Shown here piece by piece: positions 16,379-25,518 of a DNA stretch of 64,000 bases. Source of the DNA: CAIYUC01 sp963682005. Lineage in GTDB: Bacteria > Bacteroidota > Bacteroidia > Bacteroidales > FEN-979. Each line of letters starts with the position of its first letter. Within the stretch, counting starts at the first letter, position 1. The notes below the pieces were generated by a model, which saw only the letters and a program-made list of their open reading frames with translations, was not told where the DNA came from and ran no database searches. The position numbers were made by a program, and so were the translations under genes. The DNA is taken from the NCBI GenBank assembly GCA_963682005.1, contig OY820914.1, positions 5,201,861-5,265,860 on the forward strand, given 5' to 3'.

Positions 16379-18739
16379 TCAAGGATTGTTAAAATAATTA
16401 AGGTATTCCTTCCCCGCAGCGCTGAGCTTGCTGTTCCAGTGTTTGCTTGAAGAGGTTGCGTTCTGCAGGGTAGTTTTATCTTCGTAACGCAGTCGCTTAA
16501 GCACATTCAGTGCATTGATCCTTGTTTCAAACTCCCATGACGGTCCCGTGTAACCGATCAATTCACCGAGGTACTCCATTTTCCCCGAACTGATCGCGGT
16601 TTCCAGCCAGCGCATCCGGATGTTTAGCCCCCGCCATCCCTGGTCATTCTTTGTCATTTCAAGAAACTTATCCGTTTCTTCAGGATAGGAAAGGCAAAGA
16701 TTCTGGAGGGCAAGGTCGATGTTCACATTGGACGTGTCTTTCAGCGCGGTGATGAACTCGTTCTTCAACCCGGCCGGGACCGGTGAAACGGTATGCAGCA
16801 CCTCTTTCCTGACAAGTGCATCCGGATCAACCAGGGCTTTCCGGAATAAAGTCAGAACCCTGACATCCGTATCAGCCGATAGCTGGCTTATGATCTCCGC
16901 TTTGGTGAGGAAGAATTTCTCGCCGGAATAACACTGAAGCAAAACATCTCGCTTCACGGATACCTTTTCCGAACGAAGGGCAAGCAGCGCATCGTACCGG
17001 TCGATCATGTTTGAAGCCTGCAGTGCCTGGGCTGAAAGCTCGGCGAAGGGCTTGTCGAACGTTACTTTTTTCACGATCTCCCTTCCGGGATCGAACAGTA
17101 CGAATGCGATCGGTTTCTTTTCCGGGTTTGGAATTGCAATTTCGGTTACTTTATTTTCAACCCATACTAACGTTTCATCCATCGTCCTGTCCTTGTAATG
17201 AACCTCGAAACGTACAGGCATTTTGAAAAGTCCGACCTGGTCGTTGGTCTCCTGGACCTGGGTAACGCTGATGCAGGTAGCCCTCTGCCCTGTCGTGTCG
17301 TCCCTGACCTTGTATGAAACCTTATATTCCGGCTCACCGCCGTGAAGCACCCATTCTTCAAAAAACCAGTTGTAGGGTTTGCCGGTCACTTCATACACAG
17401 TGCGGATGAATTCGCCGGTCTCTGCATTTTTGTAAGGATGTTCTTCCAGGTAGCGCCTGATGGCATCATGGAATTCCCTGTCCCCCATGACATATTGCAG
17501 CATTCCCAATACCAGCGATCCTTTCTGGTAGATCCTTGCATTGCCGCCCCTGGAGCCTCCGACCGGATAATTGTTATTCCTGGCCGCATTCAGGGCGAGC
17601 TGGAGCTCATCGTTCTTAATGTTCTGGTACTGATCTTCGCCGAAAACCGATTTTTCGAACATCTTTGCATAATATGTACCGAAACTTTCCGTAAGCCATA
17701 CATCCTTGTTCTGCAAATGGGATACATAATTCCCGAACCATTGGTGGGCCAGTTCGTGGGCGTTCGTATTGATATAATTTCGTTGCCAGAATGCGTGCCG
17801 GTCTATGAGCATGAAATCGCCGAAGATCGTTGACGTGGTTGTTTCCATGGCACCGTACATGTAATCGATCACCGGTGCCTGGCGGTAGACCGGGTAAGGA
17901 TAATCCAGGCCGGTCTCCTTTTCCAGGAAATCCATCATGGCTTCGGTATATTGGTAGGTTGTATGCACCTTGTCTTCCTGACCCGGGTAATACCAGTATT
18001 CAAGCGGTACTCCGCGGCCCGTCTTCGACGTTTTATAATCATAATCCCCGATTACAAGGGCGGTTGAAAAGAAGGGATGATTTTTGGTCATCCGGTAATG
18101 CCAGGTCATTGTTTTATCACCATTGTCCTTTGTTTCCATCCTGTCGCCATTTGAGAATACCTTATAGCTCTTGCCGAAAGTCACGAACATATCGACGGTG
18201 ATCCTTGCATCCATGTATGGGAGCCAGCCATGCGGCCTGTGCGCCCAGATCTCCTTGCGCTTGGGAGCCTCTTCCGGCCGCCAGCCGATGAAGTAGATCG
18301 CACCTGATTGAGGTTGCGCGGTGTATTCAATCTTGAGCTTATGTTCCGACTGAGGATGGAGGATGGAGGTTCCTGCTTTCGCAGGAATGACGGGAGAATG
18401 GATAATAGAAGATGGAGGATAGATAATGAGGTTGGAGGCCTGAAGTCGGAAGTCAGAAGATTTTCCGTCGATGAATATTGAAGTAATTCTAAAATCCGGT
18501 GCATAAAAAACAATTGAATCGGTTTTGTACCTGTTTGGGGTGAACGTAAATTCTGCTGTGGCAATGACCATGTTGTCCTCAGGAATGAACCTGACATGGG
18601 CTTCGAGGTGGTTCAGGCTTATCATCAGGTCCGGCGGATTCGCCGATGGATCGACGTAGTAGGTGACGGTCCTGTCCTGGGCGGGGAGAAGGCTGGAAAA
18701 AAGTACGAGGTAAAGAAGAATGGGGATAAATTTATTCAT
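16379..18739 (-). CDS. M1 family aminopeptidase with HEAT-like C-terminus
   Basis: The gluzincin active site is His328-Glu329-x2-His332 in 'NAHELAHQWFGNYVS', with the third ligand Glu351 in 'DVWLTESFGTYY'. The substrate loop 'YGAMETTTS' corresponds to the GxMEN motif. The frame extends to 18832, but that part is repeat-derived. ATG 18739 starts a proper signal peptide ('MNKFIPILLYLVLFSSLL') and gives 786 residues. It should act in the periplasm on N-terminal residues of peptides. Residues about 100-128 are an in-frame insertion of intergenic repeat DNA ('SPVIPAKAGTSILHPQ') in the N-terminal beta domain, which such enzymes normally lack. Confidence 0.92.
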   Translation of the reverse strand: MNKFIPILLYLVLFSSLLPAQDRTVTYYVDPSANPPDLMISLNHLEAHVRFIPEDNMVIATAEFTFTPNRYKTDSIVFYAPDFRITSIFIDGKSSDFRLQASNLIIYPPSSIIHSPVIPAKAGTSILHPQSEHKLKIEYTAQPQSGAIYFIGWRPEEAPKRKEIWAHRPHGWLPYMDARITVDMFVTFGKSYKVFSNGDRMETKDNGDKTMTWHYRMTKNHPFFSTALVIGDYDYKTSKTGRGVPLEYWYYPGQEDKVHTTYQYTEAMMDFLEKETGLDYPYPVYRQAPVIDYMYGAMETTTSTIFGDFMLIDRHAFWQRNYINTNAHELAHQWFGNYVSHLQNKDVWLTESFGTYYAKMFEKSVFGEDQYQNIKNDELQLALNAARNNNYPVGGSRGGNARIYQKGSLVLGMLQYVMGDREFHDAIRRYLEEHPYKNAETGEFIRTVYEVTGKPYNWFFEEWVLHGGEPEYKVSYKVRDDTTGQRATCISVTQVQETNDQVGLFKMPVRFEVHYKDRTMDETLVWVENKVTEIAIPNPEKKPIAFVLFDPGREIVKKVTFDKPFAELSAQALQASNMIDRYDALLALRSEKVSVKRDVLLQCYSGEKFFLTKAEIISQLSADTDVRVLTLFRKALVDPDALVRKEVLHTVSPVPAGLKNEFITALKDTSNVNIDLALQNLCLSYPEETDKFLEMTKNDQGWRGLNIRMRWLETAISSGKMEYLGELIGYTGPSWEFETRINALNVLKRLRYEDKTTLQNATSSSKHWNSKLSAAGKEYLNYFNNP
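18352..18445. repeat. REP palindrome and GGATGGAGG array inside the M1 peptidase gene
   Basis: The stretch holds GATGGAGGATGGAGG words, a TTCCTGC-TTTC-GCAGGAA palindrome (18370-18387) followed by ATGACGG, and ATGGATAATAGAAGATGGAGG words. It has the composition of the intergenic repeats but is read in frame as about 29 extra residues. The reading frame is kept and no stop is introduced. Confidence 0.85.
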
Positions 18740-18756
18740 TGTCGTATTCATTAGGT

Positions 18757-18906
18757 GATGCTGGATGCTGGATACTGGATGCTTGGTTTTGGGTTCAGAG
18801 CGGTTCATTTTGTACTTTTGATGGTTATTCATCTATCATCTATCATCTATCATCTATCATCTATCATCTATCATCTAGCATCCAGCATCCAGCATCCCGC
18901 ATCCCG
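18757..18906. repeat. Inverted array pair (GATGCTG / CAGCATC) with (CTATCAT)n
   Basis: The left arm, GATGCTGGATGCTGGATACT-type words (18757-18782), is the inverse of the right arm 'AGCATCCAGCATCCAGCATC' (18878-18905). Between them is a run of about seven copies of the heptamer CTATCAT (about 18830-18876). It lies between the divergent M1 peptidase and sensor-kinase genes. The CAGCATC word recurs near 31563 and 51275. Confidence 0.85.
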
Positions 18907-18921
18907 AATCAAATATTTTAC

Positions 18922-18929
18922 TAAGTTTG
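18922..18929 (+). promoter_or_regulatory. -7 element TAAGTTTG, sensor kinase
   Basis: A TAnnTTTG match lies 56 nt before the ATG at 18985, just past the repeat unit. Confidence 0.45.
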
Positions 18930-18984
18930 TCAATTCCAAATATCCTGGTTGCCGGGATGTGTCAAAAGTACCAAAAAATCCGTG

Positions 18985-20787
18985 ATGAAGATCTCGCTGA
19001 ATGAGAAACTGATCCTTTACTTCCTGACCCTGGGTCTCGGAGCCATCTTTATCATCAGCATCTTTTCATTCTATGGTACGAAAAAAGCATTGCTGAACCG
19101 CACCTTCGACCAGCTTACCTCGCTCCGTATCGTGAAAAAACACCAGGTCGAACTGTTTTTCATTGACAGGGTCAAGGATATCAGCATCCTTTCAGAATCG
19201 GATGACACACGGAACATGGCCCTTGAACTGGAACGCTTCTGCAGGAAGATCAATGACCGTTCAACTGCCGGGGACAGGGAACAGCTTCTATCCGGTTTTT
19301 CTGTTTACCTGAAAAAATACAGATCGCTGAGAAGCTATTTTCAAAGTATATCATTCATTTCAGGAAATAAGGTGGCGCTCAAAGGAAATTTCCGGGACAA
19401 TCCTGAAATTGAAGTCGGAACGCTGACTTCCTCTGAACTTAAGAGGTTTGATGCTGCAGCTGTTTTTGAGGGGATCGGGGTTGGAGATGAGTTTATCGAC
19501 CCCCGGACCCATCAACCGACCATGTTCCTTTCCTGCACTTTAGGCAATTCAGGCAATCTGCGGGATGATGCAAGGCTTGTCCTTGAAATCCCGGTGGATG
19601 CGATCAATACGATCATGCTGAACAATAACCCTGAAAGCGGATTAGGACAAACGGGAGAAACGTACATTGTCGGCAGTGATTTCCTGATGCGCTCCGCGTC
19701 GCGGTTCCAGGCGAATTCAGTGCTTCGGACAAGTGTACAGACCATTCCGGCCATTGAATCGTTCCGACAGAGGGAAGGATCAGTCATAACCCGCGATTAC
19801 CGGAATATCCCGGTTTTGTCTTCATTCAGCCGGATCTCGGTTCCCGGATTGAGCTGGGCCATCCTCGCAGAAATCGATGTCAAGGAAGCCATGATCCCTA
19901 TTTACAGCATGCGGAACCGGATCCTTTTCATCAGTTCGCTGATAGCAATCATCTTTTTCATGTTCGTTTTCTTCATTGCCAAAAGGATCACCAGGCCGGT
20001 GATTGAACTGAAGAATGCTGCCATCCGGGTCGGGCAGGGACAATACGATGTCAACCTCCCCATCCAGACCCATGATGAGATCGGAGCGCTCACCGAATCA
20101 TTCAACCTTATGGCAGGCCAGATCAAGGAAAAAACAAATGAGCTTCAGCAGGAACGGATCGGGAGGCTGCGTTCGGTCTTTGACGGTGAGGAAATCGAGC
20201 GGCAGCGGTTGTCGCGGGAATTGCACGACGGCATCGGCCAATACCTGATCGCGCTGAAACTCCGGCTTGAAAGTCTTCTTTATTCCGATAATTCCAGGAT
20301 CAAAGAAAACATCCAGGACCTTAAAGATATGTTTGACAATACCATTGACGAGATCAGGAGGATATCGAACAATCTTACACCCGCAGTCCTTGAAGCTTTC
20401 GGGATCACCATTGCACTCAGAAACCTATGCCAGGAATCGGGAGAGCACACCGGTATAACGTTCCACTTCAATTCTTCGGGAAAGCTTGAGGATATCCATA
20501 CAAACCTGAAAACATATCTTTTCAGGATATCACAGGAAGCGATTAACAATATTGTCAAACATTCCGGTGCAACCAGTGTCGAGATCCTGCTCACCAGGGA
20601 ATTATCTTCAGTTACCCTTTCGATACGGGACAACGGGAAAGGCTTTGATACGAAAAAAGCGTCTATCGGTGAAGGAAATGGCCTTCATAATATGCGTGAA
20701 CGGGTTGACATGCTGCATGGAACGATCGACATCAATTCGTTTATTGAAAAAGGTACCACGATCAAGGTTGTGATCCCGGTCTTTTAA
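18985..20787 (+). CDS. Membrane sensor histidine kinase (HAMP, HisKA_3, HATPase)
   Basis: The 600-residue kinase has TM1 at about residues 8-30, a large periplasmic sensor region of cache type (about 31-315), TM2 at about 322-341 and a HAMP domain ('KRITRPVIELKNAAIRVGQG'). The HisKA_3 dimerisation motif 'SRELHDGIGQYLIALKLRLE' has phospho-acceptor His414, and a NarX-type ATPase follows ('SQEAINNIVKHS', 'RDNGKGFDT', 'GEGNGLHNMRERV'). The start at ATG 18985 is chosen over the upstream TTG because hydrophobic TM1 follows directly. The partner regulator is encoded 44 nt downstream. The stimulus is unknown; the nearby ammonium transporter and porin genes are possible but unproven targets. Confidence 0.92.
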   Translation: MKISLNEKLILYFLTLGLGAIFIISIFSFYGTKKALLNRTFDQLTSLRIVKKHQVELFFIDRVKDISILSESDDTRNMALELERFCRKINDRSTAGDREQLLSGFSVYLKKYRSLRSYFQSISFISGNKVALKGNFRDNPEIEVGTLTSSELKRFDAAAVFEGIGVGDEFIDPRTHQPTMFLSCTLGNSGNLRDDARLVLEIPVDAINTIMLNNNPESGLGQTGETYIVGSDFLMRSASRFQANSVLRTSVQTIPAIESFRQREGSVITRDYRNIPVLSSFSRISVPGLSWAILAEIDVKEAMIPIYSMRNRILFISSLIAIIFFMFVFFIAKRITRPVIELKNAAIRVGQGQYDVNLPIQTHDEIGALTESFNLMAGQIKEKTNELQQERIGRLRSVFDGEEIERQRLSRELHDGIGQYLIALKLRLESLLYSDNSRIKENIQDLKDMFDNTIDEIRRISNNLTPAVLEAFGITIALRNLCQESGEHTGITFHFNSSGKLEDIHTNLKTYLFRISQEAINNIVKHSGATSVEILLTRELSSVTLSIRDNGKGFDTKKASIGEGNGLHNMRERVDMLHGTIDINSFIEKGTTIKVVIPVF

Positions 20788-20831
20788 AATTATCTATTCT
20801 GTTTCGGTTCAAAAATGTAATTTTACAGACT

Positions 20832-21491
20832 ATGAAAAAAATAAAGATCATCCTCATCGATGACCACCAATTGGTCAGGGATGGCATCAAGTCACTTCTG
20901 GCGGGGACCTCCGACCTTGAGATCGTTGGTGAGGCATCCGACAGCCAGGGACTGTTCGCGATCTTGCCGGCACTGAAGCCCGACATTCTCATCATGGATA
21001 TCTCGCTCCCGGGAATGTCAGGAATAGAGATTACGAAAATAATCTGCCAGGATTATCCCGAGATCAAGGTGCTTATCCTGTCGATGTACAACAACGAGGA
21101 TTTCATTTTCAATTCAATAAAAGCTGGAGCCCGCGGTTATCTCCCGAAAAACACCACACGGAACGAACTGCTTGAAGCGATCTATGCCATCGACAGCGGA
21201 GAGGAATTCTTCAGTGAGTCGGTAGCCAAGATCATGGTGAAAAGCTACGTAAAAAGGGCCACGGATGACGAGAAGATCCCCGAAAAGCCGGATGAGATCC
21301 TGACTGCCCGCGAGATCGAGATCCTGAAGCTATATGTCGAAGGGTTCATCAACAAAGAGATCAGCGACAAGCTCGACATCAGCATCCGTACCGTTGAGAC
21401 CCACAAGAACCACATCATGCGGAAACTTGGGCTCAAATCTACGGTGGAAATGGTGAAGTTTGCGATCAGGAATAAAATTGTGGAAATATAG
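20832..21491 (+). CDS. NarL/FixJ-family response regulator
   Basis: The 219-residue regulator has a receiver domain (acidic pair Asp10/Asp11, phospho-acceptor Asp56 in 'ILIMDISLPGMSG', conserved Lys in 'GYLPKNT') and a C-terminal LuxR-type helix-turn-helix ('TAREIEILKLYVEGFINKEI', then 'RTVETHKNHIMRKLGLKS'). It pairs with the HisKA_3 kinase immediately upstream, the usual partner type. Phosphorylation should enable dimerisation and promoter binding. Target genes cannot be read from the sequence. Confidence 0.94.
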   Translation: MKKIKIILIDDHQLVRDGIKSLLAGTSDLEIVGEASDSQGLFAILPALKPDILIMDISLPGMSGIEITKIICQDYPEIKVLILSMYNNEDFIFNSIKAGARGYLPKNTTRNELLEAIYAIDSGEEFFSESVAKIMVKSYVKRATDDEKIPEKPDEILTAREIEILKLYVEGFINKEISDKLDISIRTVETHKNHIMRKLGLKSTVEMVKFAIRNKIVEI

Positions 21492-21613
21492 GTGAAATAC
21501 TTACTTTTCTTTCGTTATTTTCTTATTTATTTTTCAGTACTTTACAGGATTGTACAGGATTTTAAATCATGGTAACATTGTTCCGTTATTATGAAATTAA
21601 AAATCTGCTTTTT

Positions 21614-22441
21614 ATGAAAAAATTCTTTACTGATTTCCACTTCATTACATTGCTTGTATTCCTTGTCCTGGGTAATTATTCAGGTTTCGGACAGGTCAAT
21701 GATGAAATGAAGATGGAGGAAAAAGTTGCCAGTCCTGCACAATTTAGCCTTGGAGCTGACCTTGTCAGCCGCTATATCTGGAGAGGGCGGGATTACGGCA
21801 ATTCACCGGCCATTCAGCCAAATGTTGCCTTTTCCGTTGCGGGGTTCAAGATCGGTGCATGGGGTTCTTACGGATTTGTGTCAAATACTGTACAGATCAA
21901 TGATTCCACAACGGTCAATGCCGGCAATTATGCGGAAACAGACTGGAACCTTTCCTATTCCTACAAGGGATTCACCGTGATGCTCTCGGATTACTTTTTC
22001 CCGAATCCCCTGTCTCCCAATGAAAACGTCAACTATTTCGATTACAATAATAAAACAACCGGGCATTCATATGAGCTGTCACTGGCTTATACCGGGCCGG
22101 ATAAATTCCCCCTCCAGTTATATGCCGGCACGATCATTTATGGTGCCGATAAAGATAAAGATTCCACCGGGGTTTTTGGTGCCGGTGATAATAACAATTA
22201 TTCCACCTATTTTGAAGCCGCATACCAGTTCAATATCAAGACCATCGGTGTAAAGCCCTTTATCGGGGGCATACCTTTCGGTTCTTCCTGGTACGGTCCG
22301 TCAGCCGGGATCATCAATCTCGGGGTGACTGTATCCAAGAGCATCCAGCTCAGCAAGGATTATTCAATTCCGCTTTTCACTTCTGTTGTGACGAACCCGC
22401 AGGCACAAAGCATTTTCTTTGTGTTCGGGCTGAGTCTCTAG
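21614..22441 (+). CDS. TorF-like putative outer-membrane porin
   Basis: The 275-residue protein has a signal peptide ending near 'SGFGQ' and beta-strands typical of a barrel, with the family opening 'LGADLVSRYIWRGRDYGNSP' characteristic of TIGR02001/TorF-type putative porins. An in-frame ATG at 21569 exists, but ATG 21614 begins the signal peptide directly. In many bacteria such porins lie beside ammonium transporter and PII genes. Here amt follows after about 330 nt with no glnB/glnK in between, so a role in nitrogen-source uptake is plausible. Confidence 0.78.
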   Translation: MKKFFTDFHFITLLVFLVLGNYSGFGQVNDEMKMEEKVASPAQFSLGADLVSRYIWRGRDYGNSPAIQPNVAFSVAGFKIGAWGSYGFVSNTVQINDSTTVNAGNYAETDWNLSYSYKGFTVMLSDYFFPNPLSPNENVNYFDYNNKTTGHSYELSLAYTGPDKFPLQLYAGTIIYGADKDKDSTGVFGAGDNNNYSTYFEAAYQFNIKTIGVKPFIGGIPFGSSWYGPSAGIINLGVTVSKSIQLSKDYSIPLFTSVVTNPQAQSIFFVFGLSL

Positions 22442-22519
22442 GCCCTGTTCGGAGCACGGGCCACCAGGATCATGTCTTTACAGCATGATCTCTGCTGGTT
22501 TACCGGCAGCATTTTATCC
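22441..22519 (+). terminator. Three consecutive hairpins after the porin gene
   Basis: The hairpins are GGCCC...GGGCC (22441-22462), GATCATG-TCTTTACAG-CATGATC (22468-22490) and CTGCTGG-TTTA-CCGGCAG (22492-22509), the last followed by CATTTTAT. The last is the best terminator candidate, though its T run is weak. The rest of the gap to amt (22520-22775) holds AT-rich ATTCATAATTCATC-type words and no gene. Confidence 0.5.
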
Positions 22520-22775
22520 CTGCATTTCCAGAAAAAAACAAAATTCCAATGAAACACAATTCCTCACTGATTACCGGTCAATGGCTGATAAGATCCGTTT
22601 TGATAGGCCACTGGTCGTTTTTCATAAGCAAATGGGCATTCGTAATCAGGCGCCGTTCACTGGTAACCCGTCAGCATACCCTGGAAATAGGACACAAATC
22701 CTACATTCTTGACCATACAAGGATCATCATTCATAATTCATCTTTCATCATTTATAACTCTTAAAAATTACATTT

Positions 22776-24005
22776 ATGGGAACAATTGACATTGGCTCAA
22801 CAGGGTTTATGCTGTTATCGGCCAGCCTGGTCATGCTTATGACCCCGGCGCTTGCATTTTTTTACGGAGGTCTTGCCACCAAGAGGAACATTCTTGGCAT
22901 CATGATCCAGAGTTTTGCCTCACTTGGCTGGACCACGGTATTGTGGTTCGTTTTCGGGTATTCATTGTGCTTCAGTGGAGGAGAAGGAGGCTTTTTCGGG
23001 AATTTCAACAAGGCATTTCTGAACGGAGTTTCGCTTGATTCAGTTTTCGCGGGCAACGGAAAGATCCCCGAAATCGTTTTCATCGCCTACCAGATGATGT
23101 TTGCGATCATCACGCCTGCGCTGATCACCGGTGCTTTTGTAGGCAGGGTCACGTTCAAATCATACATGATCTTCCTCACCTTCTGGCAGATCCTTGTTTA
23201 TTACCCGTTCGTACACATGATCTGGGGCGGAGGATTGCTTGCACAGTGGGGTGTACTGGATTTCGCGGGAGGTATCGTTGTTCATGCCACAGCCGGATTT
23301 GCCGCCCTGGCATCGGTTTTCTACATCGGGGCCCGGGTCGACAAGAACTCCACGCCCAACAGCATTCCGCTGGTGGCGATCGGATCGGGCCTTCTTTGGT
23401 TTGGCTGGTATGGTTTCAATGCCGGAAGTGAGCTCCAGGTCGACAATATCACGGCCATTGCGTTCCTGAATACCGACGTGGCCGCTTCGTTTGCCACTGC
23501 CGCCTGGGTTGTAATTGAATGGATTCGGGAAGGCCGGCCCAAACTGCTTGGACTATTAACAGGTTCCATCGCCGGCCTGGCGACCATAACGCCATGCGCC
23601 GGATTCGTCCCACTCTGGTCTGCACCGCTGATCGGCATCGGGGCCGGCATAACCTGCTACATGGCCGTTCAGTTGAAAAACAAGCTGAAATGGGATGATG
23701 CCCTTGATGTATGGGGCGTTCACGGCGTTGGCGGTGTTCTTGGAACCATCCTGCTCGGCGTTTTCGCCAGCAAGGCGATCAATCCGGCTGTCATGGTGAA
23801 CGGACTTGCATTCGGCGAAACCAGTTTCTTCTTCAAGGAACTGATCGCAGTTGTGGCCGCCTCAGCCTATGCGTTCATCTTTACTTACATCATGCTTGCC
23901 CTGATCAACAAATTCGTAAAAGTCCGGGTTGGTGCCGACCAGGAAAAGGAAGGACTCGACATTTCACTTCACGGTGAAATTGCCTATGATTCCGGATCAT
24001 TATAG
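22776..24005 (+). CDS. amt: Ammonium transporter
   Basis: The 409-residue Amt/Rh protein has about 11 membrane helices. Family landmarks are 'MTPALAFFYGGL' in the first helix, 'FVHMIWGGGLLAQWGVLDFAGG' followed by 'VVHATAGFAALASVFYIG' containing the first pore His, and 'DVWGVHGVGGVLGTILLGVFA' with the second. It conducts ammonium across the inner membrane. No PII gene is adjacent. A long inverted repeat ending in a T run follows the stop and should terminate transcription. Confidence 0.96.
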   Translation: MGTIDIGSTGFMLLSASLVMLMTPALAFFYGGLATKRNILGIMIQSFASLGWTTVLWFVFGYSLCFSGGEGGFFGNFNKAFLNGVSLDSVFAGNGKIPEIVFIAYQMMFAIITPALITGAFVGRVTFKSYMIFLTFWQILVYYPFVHMIWGGGLLAQWGVLDFAGGIVVHATAGFAALASVFYIGARVDKNSTPNSIPLVAIGSGLLWFGWYGFNAGSELQVDNITAIAFLNTDVAASFATAAWVVIEWIREGRPKLLGLLTGSIAGLATITPCAGFVPLWSAPLIGIGAGITCYMAVQLKNKLKWDDALDVWGVHGVGGVLGTILLGVFASKAINPAVMVNGLAFGETSFFFKELIAVVAASAYAFIFTYIMLALINKFVKVRVGADQEKEGLDISLHGEIAYDSGSL

Positions 24006-24029
24006 AATCTGATATAAGATTATTAATTA

Positions 24030-24097
24030 AACCACAATAGGCACATTAGACCACAATAGTATCTATTGTGAACTATGTGCCTAATGTGGTTTTTTCA
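24030..24097 (+). terminator. Strong rho-independent terminator after amt
   Basis: The arms AACCACAATAGGCACA... and ...TGTGCCTAATGTGGTT pair over nearly 30 bp around a small central loop, followed by TTTTTT. Only a few mismatches are seen. Confidence 0.85.
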
Positions 24098-24143
24098 TAT
24101 GGATTCGAAAATATTTGTCATTTTTGCATAAAATTAGAGACAT

Positions 24144-25160
24144 ATGAAATTTACGACACTTACTGAATTTATTGTTGAGAGGCAAGCTGAGCACCCGGGT
24201 GCAACGGGAGAACTGACACGGCTGCTGAATGATCTTGGGACCGCGGCCAAATTCGTGAACCGGGAAGTGAACCGGGCCGGGCTAGGGGAAGTGATGGGTT
24301 ATGCCGGAGAAGTTAATGTTCAGGGTGAAGAACAAAAGAAGCTCGACGTCTTTGCCAATGATCAGTTTATCGCTGCCCTGCGTTCAGGGGGTCAATGCTG
24401 CGCTATCGGGTCGGAAGAGAATGAAGAGATCATCATCCTTGACAATGCAGTGTCACAGCGCGGAAAATATGTGATTGCCATCGATCCGCTTGACGGATCA
24501 TCGAATATCGAATCCAATGTTTCCATCGGCACCCTTTTCTCCATTTACCAGCGAACAACCGTACGGGGACTTGCAACACTGGAGGACTTCCTGCAGCCGG
24601 GGCGGAACCTGGTAGCTGCCGGGTACATTCTTTACGGATCATCCACAATTCTTGTTTTCACAACCGGATACGGCGTGAACGGGTTCACGCTTGAACCTTC
24701 GGTAGGATCGTTCATCCTGAGCCATCCGAATATGAAATACCCTGAAAAAGGGAATATTTACTCGATCAATGAAGCAAACTATATATACTTCCCTGAGGGT
24801 GTAAAAAAGTTCATCTACTATTGCCAGGAAGATGACGCATCAACGGACAGGCCATATTCCACACGCTATATCGGCTCCATGGTGGCCGATTTCCACCGGA
24901 ACCTCATCCGGGGAGGCATATTTATTTATCCCGGGACAACGAAAAGTAAAAAAGGGAAACTCAGGCTGCTTTATGAATGCAATCCTGCGGCATTCCTGGC
25001 CGAACAGGCAGGAGGCAAGGCTTCTGATGGCTTCAACCGTATCCTGGACATCAAGCCCACCCAGCTCCATGAACGTGCCCCTTTATTCGTAGGTCCAACT
25101 TTTATGGTTGAAAAAGCCGAGGAATTCATGAAAGCGCATTCACCGGAGTTCGCTTTCTAA
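24144..25160 (+). CDS. fbp: Fructose-1,6-bisphosphatase class 1
   Basis: The 338-residue enzyme hydrolyses fructose 1,6-bisphosphate to fructose 6-phosphate in gluconeogenesis. Metal-binding motifs are present: 'AIGSEENEEI' and 'AIDPLDGSSNIESNVSIGT'. The C-terminal signature 'GKLRLLYECNPAAFLAEQAG' contains the active-site Lys/Leu-Arg-Leu-Tyr block. The length matches the class-I family. The gene stands alone between a terminator and a repeat-filled gap, and looks monocistronic. Confidence 0.97.
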   Translation: MKFTTLTEFIVERQAEHPGATGELTRLLNDLGTAAKFVNREVNRAGLGEVMGYAGEVNVQGEEQKKLDVFANDQFIAALRSGGQCCAIGSEENEEIIILDNAVSQRGKYVIAIDPLDGSSNIESNVSIGTLFSIYQRTTVRGLATLEDFLQPGRNLVAAGYILYGSSTILVFTTGYGVNGFTLEPSVGSFILSHPNMKYPEKGNIYSINEANYIYFPEGVKKFIYYCQEDDASTDRPYSTRYIGSMVADFHRNLIRGGIFIYPGTTKSKKGKLRLLYECNPAAFLAEQAGGKASDGFNRILDIKPTQLHERAPLFVGPTFMVEKAEEFMKAHSPEFAF

Positions 25161-25518
25161 GCCGCTACAGGCTACGGGCCACGAGCTTCGTGGGTCCATC
25201 AAACTTCTCCGTCCCATACCCTCCCAGGATCCCCAAATACGCAGGGAACTCAAGGAAGAGCTTTTTCTTTTTTCTATTTTCCATTTTCAATACTCCATCC
25301 TCGTCATGCTGAAAGTCACGACTTTCAGCTACGGACCCCTGACCTCAGGCTTCTGACCTTCTAACCTTCCGACCTTCCGACCTTCCACCTTCCGACCTTC
25401 CGACCTTCCTTCCAAAAAATTCTTCCATTTTTTTATTCCAACACGATTGTATTATATTTACAACCCCGATTAATTTTTTATGCCCTGAATATTATCATTC
25501 CCTCTAACACCTCCTCGT
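25161..25518. repeat. 358-nt repeat-filled gap (palindromes and GACCTTCC array)
   Basis: The gap contains a CCACGA-GCT-TCGTGG hairpin (about 25190), a CTGAAAGTCA-CGACTTTCAG palindrome (25309-25328) and an array of CCGACCTT / TCTGACCT words ending in about six tandem ACCTTCCG units (25340-25411). The same word appears at 31597, at 40693 and inside the S46 peptidase gene (52375-52419). No coding frame is visible. A 'TTATATTTA' near 25450 is only a weak promoter match. Confidence 0.8.

Noticed and set aside
18739..18832. N-terminal extension of the M1 aminopeptidase
   Set aside because: The extra 31 codons are read from the GATGCTG repeat, and a proper signal peptide starts at 18739.
22549..22764. 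71-residue frame before amt
   Set aside because: Its sequence is built from low-complexity words ('TTCATAATTCATC') and has no family resemblance or start signal.
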